Shown: positions 33,265 to 42,993 of the stretch, one piece after another | How positions within the stretch are numbered: the first letter of the stretch is position 1 | How the letters are laid out: each line of letters opens with the position of its first letter | NCBI GenBank assembly: GCA_943371025.1 | Contig: CALRTC020000030.1 | Span: forward strand, 1-64,000 | DNA length: 64,000 nt | Source of the DNA: Niveispirillum sp943371025 | GTDB lineage: Bacteria; Pseudomonadota; Alphaproteobacteria; Azospirillales; Azospirillaceae | Direction of reading: 5' to 3' | Made by a program: the position numbers and the translations under genes | The notes under the pieces: model-generated | What the model was told of the DNA's origin: nothing | The model's input: the letters and a program-made list of their open reading frames with translations, nothing else | Databases searched by the model: none

Positions 33265-36186
33265 GTGAAGACCATTCGAATTGCCCTGCTGGCCGGTGTG
33301 TCCTTGGCCACCCTGTCGCCCGCACTGTCCGCTGCAATGGCGCAGCAACCGGCGAAGGTCGCCACCAGCCTGTCCATCCCGGCCGGTGATCTGGCCGGTG
33401 CGCTGGACCTGTTTTCGCGCCAGACGGGCATGCAGATCATGGCCGATCCCGCGCTGTTGTCGGGCAAACGCACCCAGGGCGTGACGGGTGCCGTTGCGGT
33501 GCAGGCCGGCCTGCGGCAGCTTCTCGCCGGCACGGGTCTGGATTTCCAGTTGGATGGGGAGACGGTGCTGCTGCTGCGGCAGACCGCGGGCACGATTCCC
33601 GCCGCCGCTGCCTTGCCGGCCTCCGCCCAGACCGTCGCCACGTCGGCACCGGTGCTGGAAGAGGTGATCGTCACCGGCTTCAAGGGTTCCATCACCCGCG
33701 CGTTGGACATTAAGCGCGATGCCGACAGCATCGTGGACGCCATCTCGGCCGAGGATATCGGCAAGTTCCCCAGTCAGAACATCGCGGAGGCGCTGCAGCG
33801 TGTGCCCGGTATCTCCATCGTACGCGACCGGGGCGAGGGGCTGTTTGTGCGCGTGCGCGGCCTGGGGGCGAATTTCCAGACGACGACGCTGAACGGACGC
33901 AGTGCTGCGGTGAATGAGAATGTGCGCGACAGCGGACAGAGCGGCCGGCAATTCCGTTTCGACACCCTGCCGTCGGAGTTGGTGTCCCGCGTCGACGTGA
34001 TCAAAAGCCCGACAGCCGCCCTGGATGAAGGCGCCATCGGCGGCATTGTCGATGTCCGCACCTTCCGTCCCCTGGACCTGAAGGATACCGAGCACGCCTT
34101 TTCCGCCACCCTCTCCTACCCGGAACTGGCGGACAAGGTGGATGCACGCTTTTCCGGCCTGACCAGTTGGCGCAATGAAGAGCGGACCTTCGGGGTGCTG
34201 CTGGCCGCCGTCTATGATCAGCGCTCCATGCGCCAGGACAGGGCCATGAATGGCGGCTGGTCCTATCTGCCGGCGGGTATCGACACCAATGGCGACAAGG
34301 TGGCCGACAGCGGCCCCATCTACCGTTCCGCCAGCACGCGCCCGACGCTGGAGCAGGAGGAACGTGAACGTATCGGCCTGTCCGGGGCGGTTCAGTGGTT
34401 TCCCACCCCGGACGTCGACATCAACCTGGACGTCGCCTACACCGATCTCGACATCAAATATGATGAGCTGACCTATTCGGCCGATTTCGACTGGGCCAAG
34501 CTGGTGCCGGGCACGGCCGTGGTTCGCGATGGCGTGCTGGTGGCCGGCACGGTCGGCGCATCCAGCCAGATCGGTCGCGAACAGTCCGAACTGGCGCATG
34601 AAAACCTGCAAGCCGGGCTGAATGGCACCTTCCGCTTCGCGGATGGCTGGACGCTGAAGGGTGATGTCGCCTATTCCCGCGCCTACAGCGACACCCCGAC
34701 CCCGATCCGTCGGTCCCGCGTGCTGGGGCCCGTCGGCAATGTCGCCTTTGAATATTTCAAGGCCGGTGACCAGGTACATAATCTGCGCTTCCTGACGGCC
34801 GATCTGACCAGCCCGGCCACCCTGCCGGGCCGCCGCCTGGAATGGCGCATGAATGACAGCCTGGACACCGAAAAGGCGGCCCAGATCGACCTGCAGAAAG
34901 AACTGGAATGGGGGCCGGTGTCGGCGGTGAAGGCTGGCGTGAAATACCGCGACCGGCTGCGCGACTATGACCGCCGCGATCTGACCATCACGCGTGACCG
35001 CAATGGCAAATCCATCACCGGCACCTTCTATGGTCCCGACTATTACGAGACCGATTTCCTGGTCGATGATTTCCTGGGTGAAACCGGTGCCATTCTGCCG
35101 CGTGAATGGGCCGTGCCCAGCGGCGACAAGTTCTTTGAGCTGATGGATCCGGCCCTGATCAACCAGCCGCTGGCCCGCGCCGACCTGCGCAATTCCTACC
35201 GCATCACGGAAAAGATCAAGTCGGGCTATGTCATGGCCGATCTGGACAGCGAGATCGCGGGCCTGCCGGTGCGCGGCAATGCCGGTGTCCGTGTAGCGGG
35301 CACCAATCAGGTTTCCGCCGGGCACGCAGATGATGGCAAGAAGGCGGAGCCGGTGCGGTTCGAGAAGGACTATACCGATATCCTCCCGTCCGCGAATGTC
35401 GCCATCGACCTGACGGACGATCTGGTCAGCCGCATCTCGGTCGCCAAGGTCATAACCCGCCCGTCTCTGGCCGACCTCGCCCCGCGCCTGACCCTGAATT
35501 CGTCGGACAAGATCTTCACGGCGGTCGGCGGCAACCCCAATCTGGAACCGTTCGAGGCGTGGCAGTATGACGCCACGCTGGAATGGTATTTCGCGCCCAG
35601 CAGCGCCCTGATCGGCGGCGTGTTCTACAAGGATATCAGCACCTTCATGACTACCCGCAAATCCACGCTGGTGGTGGACGGGGTGGATTATGAGCTGTCA
35701 GCCCGTGTCAATGGTGGCGACGCCAGCATCACCGGCGTCGAGATTGCCTATCAGCAGACCTTTGACATGCTGCCGGCACCGTTCGACGGGTTGGGCATGC
35801 TGGCCAACTATACCTTCACCGATACCGAGGCCACCTATTTCGATGGGACCAAGATCATCAAGGACGATCTGGAGAATGTGGCCCGCCACAGCTTCAACCT
35901 GACCGGCTTTTATGAAAAGGGGCCCATCGGCATCCGTCTGTCTTATAGCTGGCGCGGCGATGTCCTGGCCCAGGTGGGGACCAACGGGCTGGAAAATGCC
36001 AATGACAAGGCCTTCGGTTCGCTGGACGGCAACATCACATGGCAGATCAACGACAATCTGACCCTGGTGGCCGAGGCGATGAATATCACCGATGAGGCGC
36101 AATGGCAGTTCGTCGCCGACGACCTGTTCTCGCGGTACGATTATTACGGGCGGACCTTCTCCCTGGGTATGCGCGCGAAATTCTAA
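33265..36186 (+). CDS. TonB-dependent signalling receptor 4 with STN domain
   Basis: A 973-residue receptor starting at GTG 33265 after a GGGGGAAG ribosome site. The signal peptide ends near AAMAQQ. Residues about 35-110 form an STN domain (IPAGDLAGALDLFSRQTGMQI), the part that contacts FecR. The TonB box-like EEVIVTGFKGS, plug (DIGKFPSQNIAEALQRVPGI) and barrel ending SLGMRAKF follow. The ALDIKRDADSIVDAISAEDIGKFP region is typical of the Xanthomonas-Caulobacter TonB receptor subfamily, which is unusual to see combined with an STN domain and FecIR. A PhoX-like gene follows after 81 bp. Confidence 0.92.
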   Translation: MKTIRIALLAGVSLATLSPALSAAMAQQPAKVATSLSIPAGDLAGALDLFSRQTGMQIMADPALLSGKRTQGVTGAVAVQAGLRQLLAGTGLDFQLDGETVLLLRQTAGTIPAAAALPASAQTVATSAPVLEEVIVTGFKGSITRALDIKRDADSIVDAISAEDIGKFPSQNIAEALQRVPGISIVRDRGEGLFVRVRGLGANFQTTTLNGRSAAVNENVRDSGQSGRQFRFDTLPSELVSRVDVIKSPTAALDEGAIGGIVDVRTFRPLDLKDTEHAFSATLSYPELADKVDARFSGLTSWRNEERTFGVLLAAVYDQRSMRQDRAMNGGWSYLPAGIDTNGDKVADSGPIYRSASTRPTLEQEERERIGLSGAVQWFPTPDVDINLDVAYTDLDIKYDELTYSADFDWAKLVPGTAVVRDGVLVAGTVGASSQIGREQSELAHENLQAGLNGTFRFADGWTLKGDVAYSRAYSDTPTPIRRSRVLGPVGNVAFEYFKAGDQVHNLRFLTADLTSPATLPGRRLEWRMNDSLDTEKAAQIDLQKELEWGPVSAVKAGVKYRDRLRDYDRRDLTITRDRNGKSITGTFYGPDYYETDFLVDDFLGETGAILPREWAVPSGDKFFELMDPALINQPLARADLRNSYRITEKIKSGYVMADLDSEIAGLPVRGNAGVRVAGTNQVSAGHADDGKKAEPVRFEKDYTDILPSANVAIDLTDDLVSRISVAKVITRPSLADLAPRLTLNSSDKIFTAVGGNPNLEPFEAWQYDATLEWYFAPSSALIGGVFYKDISTFMTTRKSTLVVDGVDYELSARVNGGDASITGVEIAYQQTFDMLPAPFDGLGMLANYTFTDTEATYFDGTKIIKDDLENVARHSFNLTGFYEKGPIGIRLSYSWRGDVLAQVGTNGLENANDKAFGSLDGNITWQINDNLTLVAEAMNITDEAQWQFVADDLFSRYDYYGRTFSLGMRAKF

Positions 36187-36267
36187 GCCGCCTAACCTTT
36201 GTCCCCTTGATCGGGTTCTTGCGACCGATCGTTCCTGCGCAACATTTCCTTTTGGAGCGTGATCACC

Positions 36268-37701
36268 ATGCTGTCCCGCCGCCAATGGCTGAAGAACGTC
36301 ACCGCTGCTTCCCTGGGCTTCGCCGGACTGGCCGCTTTCGCCGCGCGTGGCGGGGCAGCGTCTCCACGCCCTCTGCCTTTGGAAGCGGACCCGGCGGGCC
36401 TGCTGGACCTGCCCACGGGTTTTTCCTACCGGATCATCTCCCGCACCGGCGAGATGATGACGGATGGGTTCCTGACGCCGGGCGCGCCAGATGGAATGGC
36501 AACCTTCGCTATCCCGGGGGACCCGGACCGCTGCCGGTTGGTCCGGAACCATGAACTGAACCCGACGGTCACCGACCGGGGCGCCTTCGGACCGGATCAC
36601 GGGTTGGCGCGACGCCTTTCCCCCGGTCTGATCTATGATCATGCGCCGGATGGCCGCCCGCTGCTGGGCGGCACCACCAGTTTCACCTATAATCTGCGGA
36701 CCGGCCGGATCGAACAATCGAACCTGTCGCTGGCCGGCACCACCCAGAACTGCGCCGGTGGAGCTACGCCCTGGGGGAGCTGGCTGACCTGCGAGGAGCG
36801 GGCCGACCAAGCCGGCAAACTGACTGGCAAGGATCATGGGTTTGTGTTCGAGGTGCCGGCCGCCGCCACTTCGCCCGTCACTCCTGTACCCATCAAGGCC
36901 ATGGGTCGGTTCATGCACGAGGCGGCAGCCGTCGATCCCGCCACCGGTGTCGTTTACCTGACCCAGGATGAACCGCGCTGCCTGTTCTATCGCTACCTGC
37001 CCGATGCCAAGGGGGCGTTGGTGAAGGGGGGGCGGTTGCAGGCCCTGGCGATCCGGGGGCACCGGACAGCCGACCTGCGCAACTGGCCTGTGGACAGCGA
37101 ACCCGGCTGGGGCGCCGGCACGGTGAAACAGGGCCAGCGTATGGCCGTCGACTGGATCGACCTGGACCGGGTCGACGCACCCGATGGCGACCTGAACCTG
37201 CGCGGGGCCGCGAAGGGGGCCGCCCTGTTCAGCCGGGGGGAGGGCATCATCTTCGGTCGCGCCCCCGATGGCCGACCTGAAATCTACTTCACGACCACCG
37301 ACGCCGGCGCCGCCCAGGTTGGGCAGGTCTGGCGCTACCACCCTTCCGCCAAGGAAGGACAGGCCGGTGAACGCGCCAGCCCCGGCGAGCTGGAGCTGTT
37401 CTATGAAAGCCCGGGCGAGCATGCAATGGAAGCGGGCGACAACCTGACGGTTGCCCCCTGGGGTGGCCTGATCCTTTGTGAGGATCGGCCGGTGGGTGAT
37501 CGGCCGGTGCGCAATCACATGCAGATTTTGACCCGCCGCGGCGATCTGGTCCCGTTTGCCACCAACATGGACAAGGAGAATGGCGAGTTCACAGGCATCT
37601 GCTTTTCTCCCGATGCATCAACCCTGTTCGTGAATATCCAGCGACCGGGCCTTACCCTTGCCATCAACGGACCGTGGCAGAAGATCCCTGAAATCTTGTG
37701 A
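36268..37701 (+). CDS. Tat-exported PhoX-like protein (DUF839)
   Basis: A 477-residue protein; ATG 36268 follows GGAG at 36254-36257, while GTG 36259 lies too close to that site. The N-terminus MLSRRQWLKNVTAASLGFAG is a twin-arginine signal. The body has DUF839/PhoX blocks: NHELNP, CAGGATPWGSWLTCEE, FMHEAAAVDPATGVVYLTQDE, AGDNLTVAPWGGLILCED and FTGICFSPDASTLFVNIQRPG. PhoX enzymes are Ca/Fe-dependent periplasmic phosphatases. Next to a signalling TonB receptor it suggests that the unit acquires a phosphorylated organic compound. It is shorter than characterised PhoX, so esterase activity on other substrates remains possible. Confidence 0.8.
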   Translation: MLSRRQWLKNVTAASLGFAGLAAFAARGGAASPRPLPLEADPAGLLDLPTGFSYRIISRTGEMMTDGFLTPGAPDGMATFAIPGDPDRCRLVRNHELNPTVTDRGAFGPDHGLARRLSPGLIYDHAPDGRPLLGGTTSFTYNLRTGRIEQSNLSLAGTTQNCAGGATPWGSWLTCEERADQAGKLTGKDHGFVFEVPAAATSPVTPVPIKAMGRFMHEAAAVDPATGVVYLTQDEPRCLFYRYLPDAKGALVKGGRLQALAIRGHRTADLRNWPVDSEPGWGAGTVKQGQRMAVDWIDLDRVDAPDGDLNLRGAAKGAALFSRGEGIIFGRAPDGRPEIYFTTTDAGAAQVGQVWRYHPSAKEGQAGERASPGELELFYESPGEHAMEAGDNLTVAPWGGLILCEDRPVGDRPVRNHMQILTRRGDLVPFATNMDKENGEFTGICFSPDASTLFVNIQRPGLTLAINGPWQKIPEIL

Positions 37702-37750
37702 ACGGGTGACTGGCTCTCCGGAGACCCGTCACCGCCCTGGAGCATTCAAC

Positions 37751-40700
37751 CTACAGGGCCAGCTTTGTCCTGGATTTTTCCCATCCCAGCAGCAGCGACA
37801 GCAGGCAAGGCAGCAGGGTCAGCGTCAGGATGGTGGCTGCGGTCAGGCCGCCGATGATGGCATAGGCCATGGGCCCCCAGAACACCTGATGCGCAATCGG
37901 CACCATGCCCAGGATGGCCGCGCAGGCCGTCAGGACGATGGGGCGGGCACGGTGGCGGGCGGCGGCCGTGATCGCATCCGGGATCAGCATGCCACGGGCG
38001 ATATTGCCATCCACTTCCTCGATCAGGATGACGGCATTACGGATGATCATGCCCGCCAGGGCGATGACGCCCAGTTGGGCCACAAATCCCATGGGCATGC
38101 CCGTCGGCAGCATGGCGGCAACAATCCCGATCAGCCCGAAGGGGGCCATGGCCAGCGCCAGCGCCAGACGGGAGAAACTGCGCAACTGCACCATCAGCAA
38201 CGCCATCATGACCATGAGCATGACCGGCAGGGTGGCGATGATCGAGGCGTTGCCTTTCCCCGACTCCTCAATCGTGCCGCCCTCGGCAATGGCATATCCT
38301 TCCGGCAGCGTATCGGACAGTGCCCGAATGGCAGTGGTGAGCTGGGCAGACACCGTCGCTGCCTGCACGCCGGGGGCGACATCCGACTGCACGGTGATGA
38401 TCGGCGTACGCTGACGCCGCCAGATCACGGGCTGTTCCACCCCGAAGCGCAATTGGGCGATCTGGCGCAACGGCACCTGTTGCCCGCTGGCCCCGGCGAT
38501 CTGCAGGTTGGCGATGGTGGCAAGGTCATTGCGTTCCGCAGCATCGGCGCGGGCCACCACCGCGACCAGGCGGTTGCCATCGCGGACGGCGGTAATGCTG
38601 GTGCCGGAGAAGACGGCGGAAAGGGTGCTGGCCACCTGTTGTGAGGAGAGACCGACGGCACGGGCCTGGGTCTGGTCAACCAGAATCTCGATCCGCTTCT
38701 GCGGCTCTCCAGCGGTCAGGTTGATATCGCGGGTAAAGGGATTGCTGGCCAGGACGTTGGAGAGTTTCTGGGCAATATCCTGAACTTTGGCGATGTCGGG
38801 GCCGGTGACGCGGTACTTCAACGGCCAACCTACGGGCGGGCCCAGTTCCAGCGGCGTGGCCCGCGAGATCAGATCGGGGAAATCCCTGACGAAGGCGGCT
38901 TCCAGACGGCTGCGCACCCGGTCGCGTTCTTCCAGACCCTTGGTTACCACCACCGTCTGGGCGATGTTGTCATTGGTCAGCAGCACATCCATCGGCAGAT
39001 AGAAACGGATGGCGCCCGATCCGACATAGGTGGAGAAACGGTCCACCTCGGGGTCGTTCTTCAACAGCGTTTCCAGCTTTTCCGCCTCGCGCTGCGTTGC
39101 TTCCAGTGAGGCGTTCTGGGGCAGGGTGAGGCTGACCAGCAGCTCCGGTCGGTCGGATGGCGGAAAGAATTGCTGTTCCAGCTTCCCGGCCCCCAGCAGC
39201 GACAACATGAAAACACCGATGGCCAGCGCGATGGTTGCTCCACGATGGCTCAGCGACCAGGCCAGCGCCTTGCCATAAGCGCGCATCATGCGCCCCTCCT
39301 GCATCCCGTGCTGATGGGCCATGGTGCGCGGCAGCACCCAGGTGCCGATCAGGGGGGAGAACAGCACCGCGACGATCCAGCTCGCCACCAGCGAAATCAG
39401 CACGACCATGAACAGGGAGAAGCAATATTCACCGGCGCTGGACGCGGCGAAGCCGACGGGAATGAACCCCGCGATCATCACCAGGGTGCCGGTCAGCATG
39501 GGAAAGGCCGTGCTTTCATAGGCGAAGGTGGCGGCACGCGGCAGCGCCCATCCGTCTTCCAGCCGGGATACCATGGCCTCCACCGTGATCATGGCGTCAT
39601 CGACCAGAAGGCCAAGCGCGATGATCAGCGCGCCCAGCGAAATGCGCTGCAGCCCGATACCGGTCAGTTCCATACCGATGAAGGTCAGGGCCAGAACAAT
39701 GGGAATGGACAAGGTGACCACCAGACCCGCCCGCGTGCCCAGGGACAGGAAGGACACCGCCAGCACGATGGCGATGGCTTCCACCAGCACCTTCACAAAG
39801 CCGTTGACCGCCTGCTTTACCACCACGGCCTGATCGGCGACCTGCGTCAGCTCAATCCCATGCGGCAGTGTCTGGGCGATGTCAGTCATCCGGGCCTTGA
39901 TGGACTGGCCAAAGGCCAGAAGGTTACCCGTCGGCGCCATGGAGATGGCCAGACCCAGGGCCGGCTGCCCGTTCACCCGGAACAGGGGCGCGGGTGGATC
40001 GGCGGGGATGCGGGTAATGGTGGTGATGTCGGCCAGACGCACAAACCGGCCATTGGCGCGCAGGGTCACCTGCCGCAGCGTTTCCTCCGACGCGAAGGCG
40101 CCGCTGACGCGCAAGGCCACCTTTTCATCCGACAGACGCACGGTGCCAGCCGGTTCCACCGCGTTCTGTGCGGCCAGTGCCTGCATCACCATCTGTTCAT
40201 CCAGCCCCAAAGCGGCCAGCCGCCGGGGGGAGAATTCGACAATGATCTGTTCTTCCTGCACCCCGATCAACTGAACCTTGCCGATATCGGGCGTGGTCAG
40301 CAGGCGGGCGCGGACAGTGTCCACCCGGTCGCGCAGTTCGCGCATGCTGAACCCGTCGGCGGTGAAGCCGTAGATGATGCCGAACGTGTCCCCGAATTCA
40401 TCGTTGAAGAACGGACCCTGGACCCCCTGCGGCAGCGTGGGGGACACATCGGCCACCTTCTTGCGCACCTGATACCAGATGTCATCCACCTCGGCCGGGG
40501 GCGTGTCGTCACGCAGATTGACAAAGATCACCGCTTCACCGGCACGGCTATAGCTGTCCAGCCGGTCCAGGTGCGGTGTCTCCTCCAGCTTCTCTTCCAG
40601 CTTGTCGGTCAGAAGGTTGGCGGTGTCGGTCGCTGACGCTCCCGGCCAATTGGCCTGGACCACCATGGTCTTGATGGTGAAGGGCGGATCTTCGTTCCGA

Positions 40701-40834
40701 CCCAGGTTCACATAGCTCCAGACGCCACCCAGGATGGAAGCCAGCATCAGGAAGATCACCAGCGGCTGTTCCTTCAGCGCCCAGGCTGACAGGTTGAAGC
40801 CCGGTGGTAGGGGGGCCGACTGATGATGGCTCAT
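37751..40834 (-). CDS. RND-family efflux transporter permease
   Basis: A 1027-residue inner-membrane pump of the AcrB/HAE1-like type. The N-terminus LSAWALKEQPLVIFLMLASI is followed by the first large periplasmic loop. The transmembrane-4 proton-relay acidic pair is in LGLLVDDAMITVEAM. Further blocks are FIPVGFAASSAGEYCFSLF and ALAGMIIRNAVILIEEVD. It overlaps the membrane-fusion gene by four bases and works with it and an outer-membrane channel that is not encoded here. The NxxxD-type acidic residues and lack of a metal-binding Met cluster argue for drug or organic-anion efflux. Confidence 0.92.
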   Translation of the reverse strand: MSHHQSAPLPPGFNLSAWALKEQPLVIFLMLASILGGVWSYVNLGRNEDPPFTIKTMVVQANWPGASATDTANLLTDKLEEKLEETPHLDRLDSYSRAGEAVIFVNLRDDTPPAEVDDIWYQVRKKVADVSPTLPQGVQGPFFNDEFGDTFGIIYGFTADGFSMRELRDRVDTVRARLLTTPDIGKVQLIGVQEEQIIVEFSPRRLAALGLDEQMVMQALAAQNAVEPAGTVRLSDEKVALRVSGAFASEETLRQVTLRANGRFVRLADITTITRIPADPPAPLFRVNGQPALGLAISMAPTGNLLAFGQSIKARMTDIAQTLPHGIELTQVADQAVVVKQAVNGFVKVLVEAIAIVLAVSFLSLGTRAGLVVTLSIPIVLALTFIGMELTGIGLQRISLGALIIALGLLVDDAMITVEAMVSRLEDGWALPRAATFAYESTAFPMLTGTLVMIAGFIPVGFAASSAGEYCFSLFMVVLISLVASWIVAVLFSPLIGTWVLPRTMAHQHGMQEGRMMRAYGKALAWSLSHRGATIALAIGVFMLSLLGAGKLEQQFFPPSDRPELLVSLTLPQNASLEATQREAEKLETLLKNDPEVDRFSTYVGSGAIRFYLPMDVLLTNDNIAQTVVVTKGLEERDRVRSRLEAAFVRDFPDLISRATPLELGPPVGWPLKYRVTGPDIAKVQDIAQKLSNVLASNPFTRDINLTAGEPQKRIEILVDQTQARAVGLSSQQVASTLSAVFSGTSITAVRDGNRLVAVVARADAAERNDLATIANLQIAGASGQQVPLRQIAQLRFGVEQPVIWRRQRTPIITVQSDVAPGVQAATVSAQLTTAIRALSDTLPEGYAIAEGGTIEESGKGNASIIATLPVMLMVMMALLMVQLRSFSRLALALAMAPFGLIGIVAAMLPTGMPMGFVAQLGVIALAGMIIRNAVILIEEVDGNIARGMLIPDAITAAARHRARPIVLTACAAILGMVPIAHQVFWGPMAYAIIGGLTAATILTLTLLPCLLSLLLGWEKSRTKLAL

Positions 40835-41907
40835 TTGGCAGCCCCTTCCAGCAGGACCTTCTGACCCGGACGCAGCTTGGCCACGCCCGCCGTCACCACA
40901 GCGTCGCCCTTGTCCACCCCGGCGGCCAGATAGGCCGTTTCCGCGGTGTAGCGGGCCACGGTCACGGGCTTGCGGATCAGCGTACCCGTCTGTGCGTCGA
41001 CAACATAAACGGCCGGTTGGTCCCCGGCATTGGTGATGGAAGAGGCGGGCAGCGCAATCAGCAGGCCGGCGGGCAGCACGACACGCCCCGTTACTGTCGC
41101 GCCGAAAGCCATTTCCTCCGGAGCGCCGGGCAGGCTGACCCGGACACGGAAGGTGCGCGTCACGGGATCGGCCGTCGGGCTCAGTTCGCGCACGGTGCCG
41201 GTGACGCTGATGGCCGGATTGGCGGTCAGTGACACCTTGACACCCATGTCATGCGGCGCGCCCTGGACCAGCTTCTCCGCGACATTGAACACGGCTTCCC
41301 GCTCGCTGGTGGACGCGATTGTGGCCACCATCTGACCGGCGGCGACCACCTGACCGGCATTGGCGCCGATGCTGGTCACGATGCCGTCGCTTTCGGCGGT
41401 CAGTCTGGTATAGGTCAGCTTGTTGCGGGCATTGGCCAGGGTCGCCGATGCCGCCTCCCGGCGGGACCGGGCGCTTTGCCAGTTGGCGTCTGCCTCGTCC
41501 ACGCGGGCCTTGGCCACGATATCCTTGGCGAACAGCGCCTGTTGCCGGTCCAGGGCGACTTTGGCCAAATCCTCCGCAGCAGCAGCGCTGCGCAGATCGG
41601 CGTCGGCTGCCCGCAATTCGTTCTGTACATCCCGGTCGTCCAGCGTGGCGATGGTTTGGCCTGCCTTCACCCGTGCGCCGACATCAATCAGACGGTTGGC
41701 AATGCGGCCATCGATGCGAAAGCCGTGCGCGGTTTCATACCGCGGCTGGATTTCCCCGGTCTGCACCATCTCTTCCCCGTCAGCGACAGGGTTGACGATG
41801 ACAGTGCGGACAGGGCGTGGCTTTTCGACCGGCACTTCCTCCGGCGTGCAGGCGGCAAGCACGGCCATGACGATAAGACCGGAAAGGGCGGTTTGGCGGA
41901 TACGCAT
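40831..41907 (-). CDS. RND periplasmic adaptor (membrane-fusion lipoprotein)
   Basis: A 358-residue protein. The signal peptide ends in a lipobox, VLAAC, with the lipidated Cys at residue 20. The biotinyl-lipoyl-like half-motifs are FRIDGRIANRLIDVGARVKAGQ and LTAESDGIVTSIGANAGQVV, separated by an alpha-hairpin rich in Ala and Arg. It joins the RND pump to an outer-membrane channel. Translation is coupled to the pump gene (four-base overlap), and it starts one base after the TetR stop, so all three form one operon. Confidence 0.9.
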   Translation of the reverse strand: MRIRQTALSGLIVMAVLAACTPEEVPVEKPRPVRTVIVNPVADGEEMVQTGEIQPRYETAHGFRIDGRIANRLIDVGARVKAGQTIATLDDRDVQNELRAADADLRSAAAAEDLAKVALDRQQALFAKDIVAKARVDEADANWQSARSRREAASATLANARNKLTYTRLTAESDGIVTSIGANAGQVVAAGQMVATIASTSEREAVFNVAEKLVQGAPHDMGVKVSLTANPAISVTGTVRELSPTADPVTRTFRVRVSLPGAPEEMAFGATVTGRVVLPAGLLIALPASSITNAGDQPAVYVVDAQTGTLIRKPVTVARYTAETAYLAAGVDKGDAVVTAGVAKLRPGQKVLLEGAAK

Positions 41908-41908
41908 G

Positions 41909-42526
41909 TCAAGTCTCCGACACGCTGGGGGTCAGGCCATGGATGGCATTGTCAACCGCAGCCAGCGCCAGTTTGTCGACATCGCCGAAATCCAATTCTA
42001 TCACCGACACAGACAGGCTGATGACGCCATGCACGGCGCCCCACAGAATTTGTGTCGCCTGGTCCACGGGAAGCGGACGGAAGTAGCCGGCTTCGATGGC
42101 GTCGCAAACGCGATCGCGGATATGACGGTAGGCCAGGGTGATGTTGGTATCGTTCATCAGTTCCGGGAACTGGCCCAGGTCATTCTCCAGGAACAGCAGC
42201 CGGAACCGGTCGACATCCTCTCTGCAGAAGCGAATGTAATCCACCATCATCCGGCGGACGGCCAGATGATGGATAGGCTCTGCAGCGGAAGTGGCGGCAA
42301 TCCGCTCGCTCAACGTCGACAGGGCATCTTCGAAATAGGCGAGCAGCACATGGCGCTTTGTCGGGAAATACCGGTAAAGCGCGCCCGCACTCATATCCAC
42401 GCTGGTGGCAAGGCGCCGCATGGAGAAGGCGGCATAGCCCTCCCGTCCGATCAGTCGGGCGGTCTCGGCCAGCAGTCTGGCGCGCATTTCGATCACTTGC
42501 TGGTCAGTAAGGCTTGGTCTGGCCAT
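41909..42526 (-). CDS. TetR/AcrR-family repressor of the RND operon
   Basis: A 205-residue regulator with an N-terminal helix-turn-helix (FSMRRLATSVDMSAGALYRYFPTKRHVLLAYF) and a divergent C-terminal ligand-binding domain. It starts at ATG 42526 behind AAAGGAGGC. It is the first gene of the tetR-adaptor-pump operon, and a perfect palindrome lies just upstream at 42538-42572. Autorepression relieved by the pump's substrate is the usual logic for such operons. Confidence 0.88.
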   Translation of the reverse strand: MARPSLTDQQVIEMRARLLAETARLIGREGYAAFSMRRLATSVDMSAGALYRYFPTKRHVLLAYFEDALSTLSERIAATSAAEPIHHLAVRRMMVDYIRFCREDVDRFRLLFLENDLGQFPELMNDTNITLAYRHIRDRVCDAIEAGYFRPLPVDQATQILWGAVHGVISLSVSVIELDFGDVDKLALAAVDNAIHGLTPSVSET

Positions 42527-42537
42527 GGGTGCCTCCT

Positions 42538-42572
42538 TTAACTGAACGCGTATATTAAACGCGTTCAGTTAA
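42538..42572. promoter_or_regulatory. TetR-type operator palindrome
   Basis: A perfect 14-bp inverted repeat, TTAACTGAACGCGT (42538-42551) and ACGCGTTCAGTTAA (42559-42572), flanks a 7-bp AT spacer, 11 bp upstream of the tetR start. Length and symmetry fit a TetR/AcrR-dimer operator. It is the most obvious candidate for autoregulation of the RND operon. Confidence 0.8.
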
Positions 42573-42623
42573 ATTTCCACGGCGTTTTCCGCATAGCCCC
42601 CTGTCGGCGCCTGATGCTTCTGA

Positions 42624-42968
42624 TCAGGCTGTGAAGAAGTCGGCCCGCGCCTGCCCCTGGGGGTCGTAGACCGGCTCGATCAGGTCGACACGGTACTTGC
42701 GCGCCTCCGCCGCCGTCATGCCGGCCTTTTGCAACAAGGTGACCATGATGCTGTAGGCGGGGGCGGCGAAATGGGCACGCAGGGCCGTTTCGTCCCGCCA
42801 TTCTTCGAAGACATTCACGCGGGCCGGATTCTTATGGTCCGCACCCCAGCTATATTCAACGCATCCATCCTCCGCCAGCGCCTCCTGGATCAAGGGATCG
42901 GCGTCGGTCAGGAACTGCGCGCGAAGGATCGGGTCCACATCCAATGTGGCCATGATGACGATGGGCAT
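42624..42968 (-). CDS. Antibiotic biosynthesis monooxygenase (ABM)-domain protein
   Basis: A 114-residue protein with the ABM ferredoxin-like fold pattern: VIMATLDVDPILRAQFLTDADPLIQEALAEDGCVEYSW in the first half, then VFEEWRDETALRAHFAAP. Family members are small cofactor-free monooxygenases or haem-degrading-like proteins, often acting on quinones. It lies 25 bp downstream of the Rieske oxygenase and is probably co-transcribed with it, so it may handle an oxidised intermediate of that reaction. It is separated from the RND operon by the TetR operator. Confidence 0.75.
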   Translation of the reverse strand: MPIVIMATLDVDPILRAQFLTDADPLIQEALAEDGCVEYSWGADHKNPARVNVFEEWRDETALRAHFAAPAYSIMVTLLQKAGMTAAEARKYRVDLIEPVYDPQGQARADFFTA

Positions 42969-42993
42969 GGTTGTTATTCCTGCGGATGGCGGA

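Noticed and set aside
33169..35325. Minus-strand open frame of 718 codons
   Set aside because: Antisense to TonB receptor 4, low-complexity translation without recognisable domains and no ribosome site.
35698..37518. Minus-strand open frame of 606 codons
   Set aside because: Antisense to the receptor end and the PhoX-like gene; no family motifs.
39170..40636. Plus-strand open frame of 488 codons
   Set aside because: Shadow of the RND pump gene; Gln/His/Gly-rich translation without domains.
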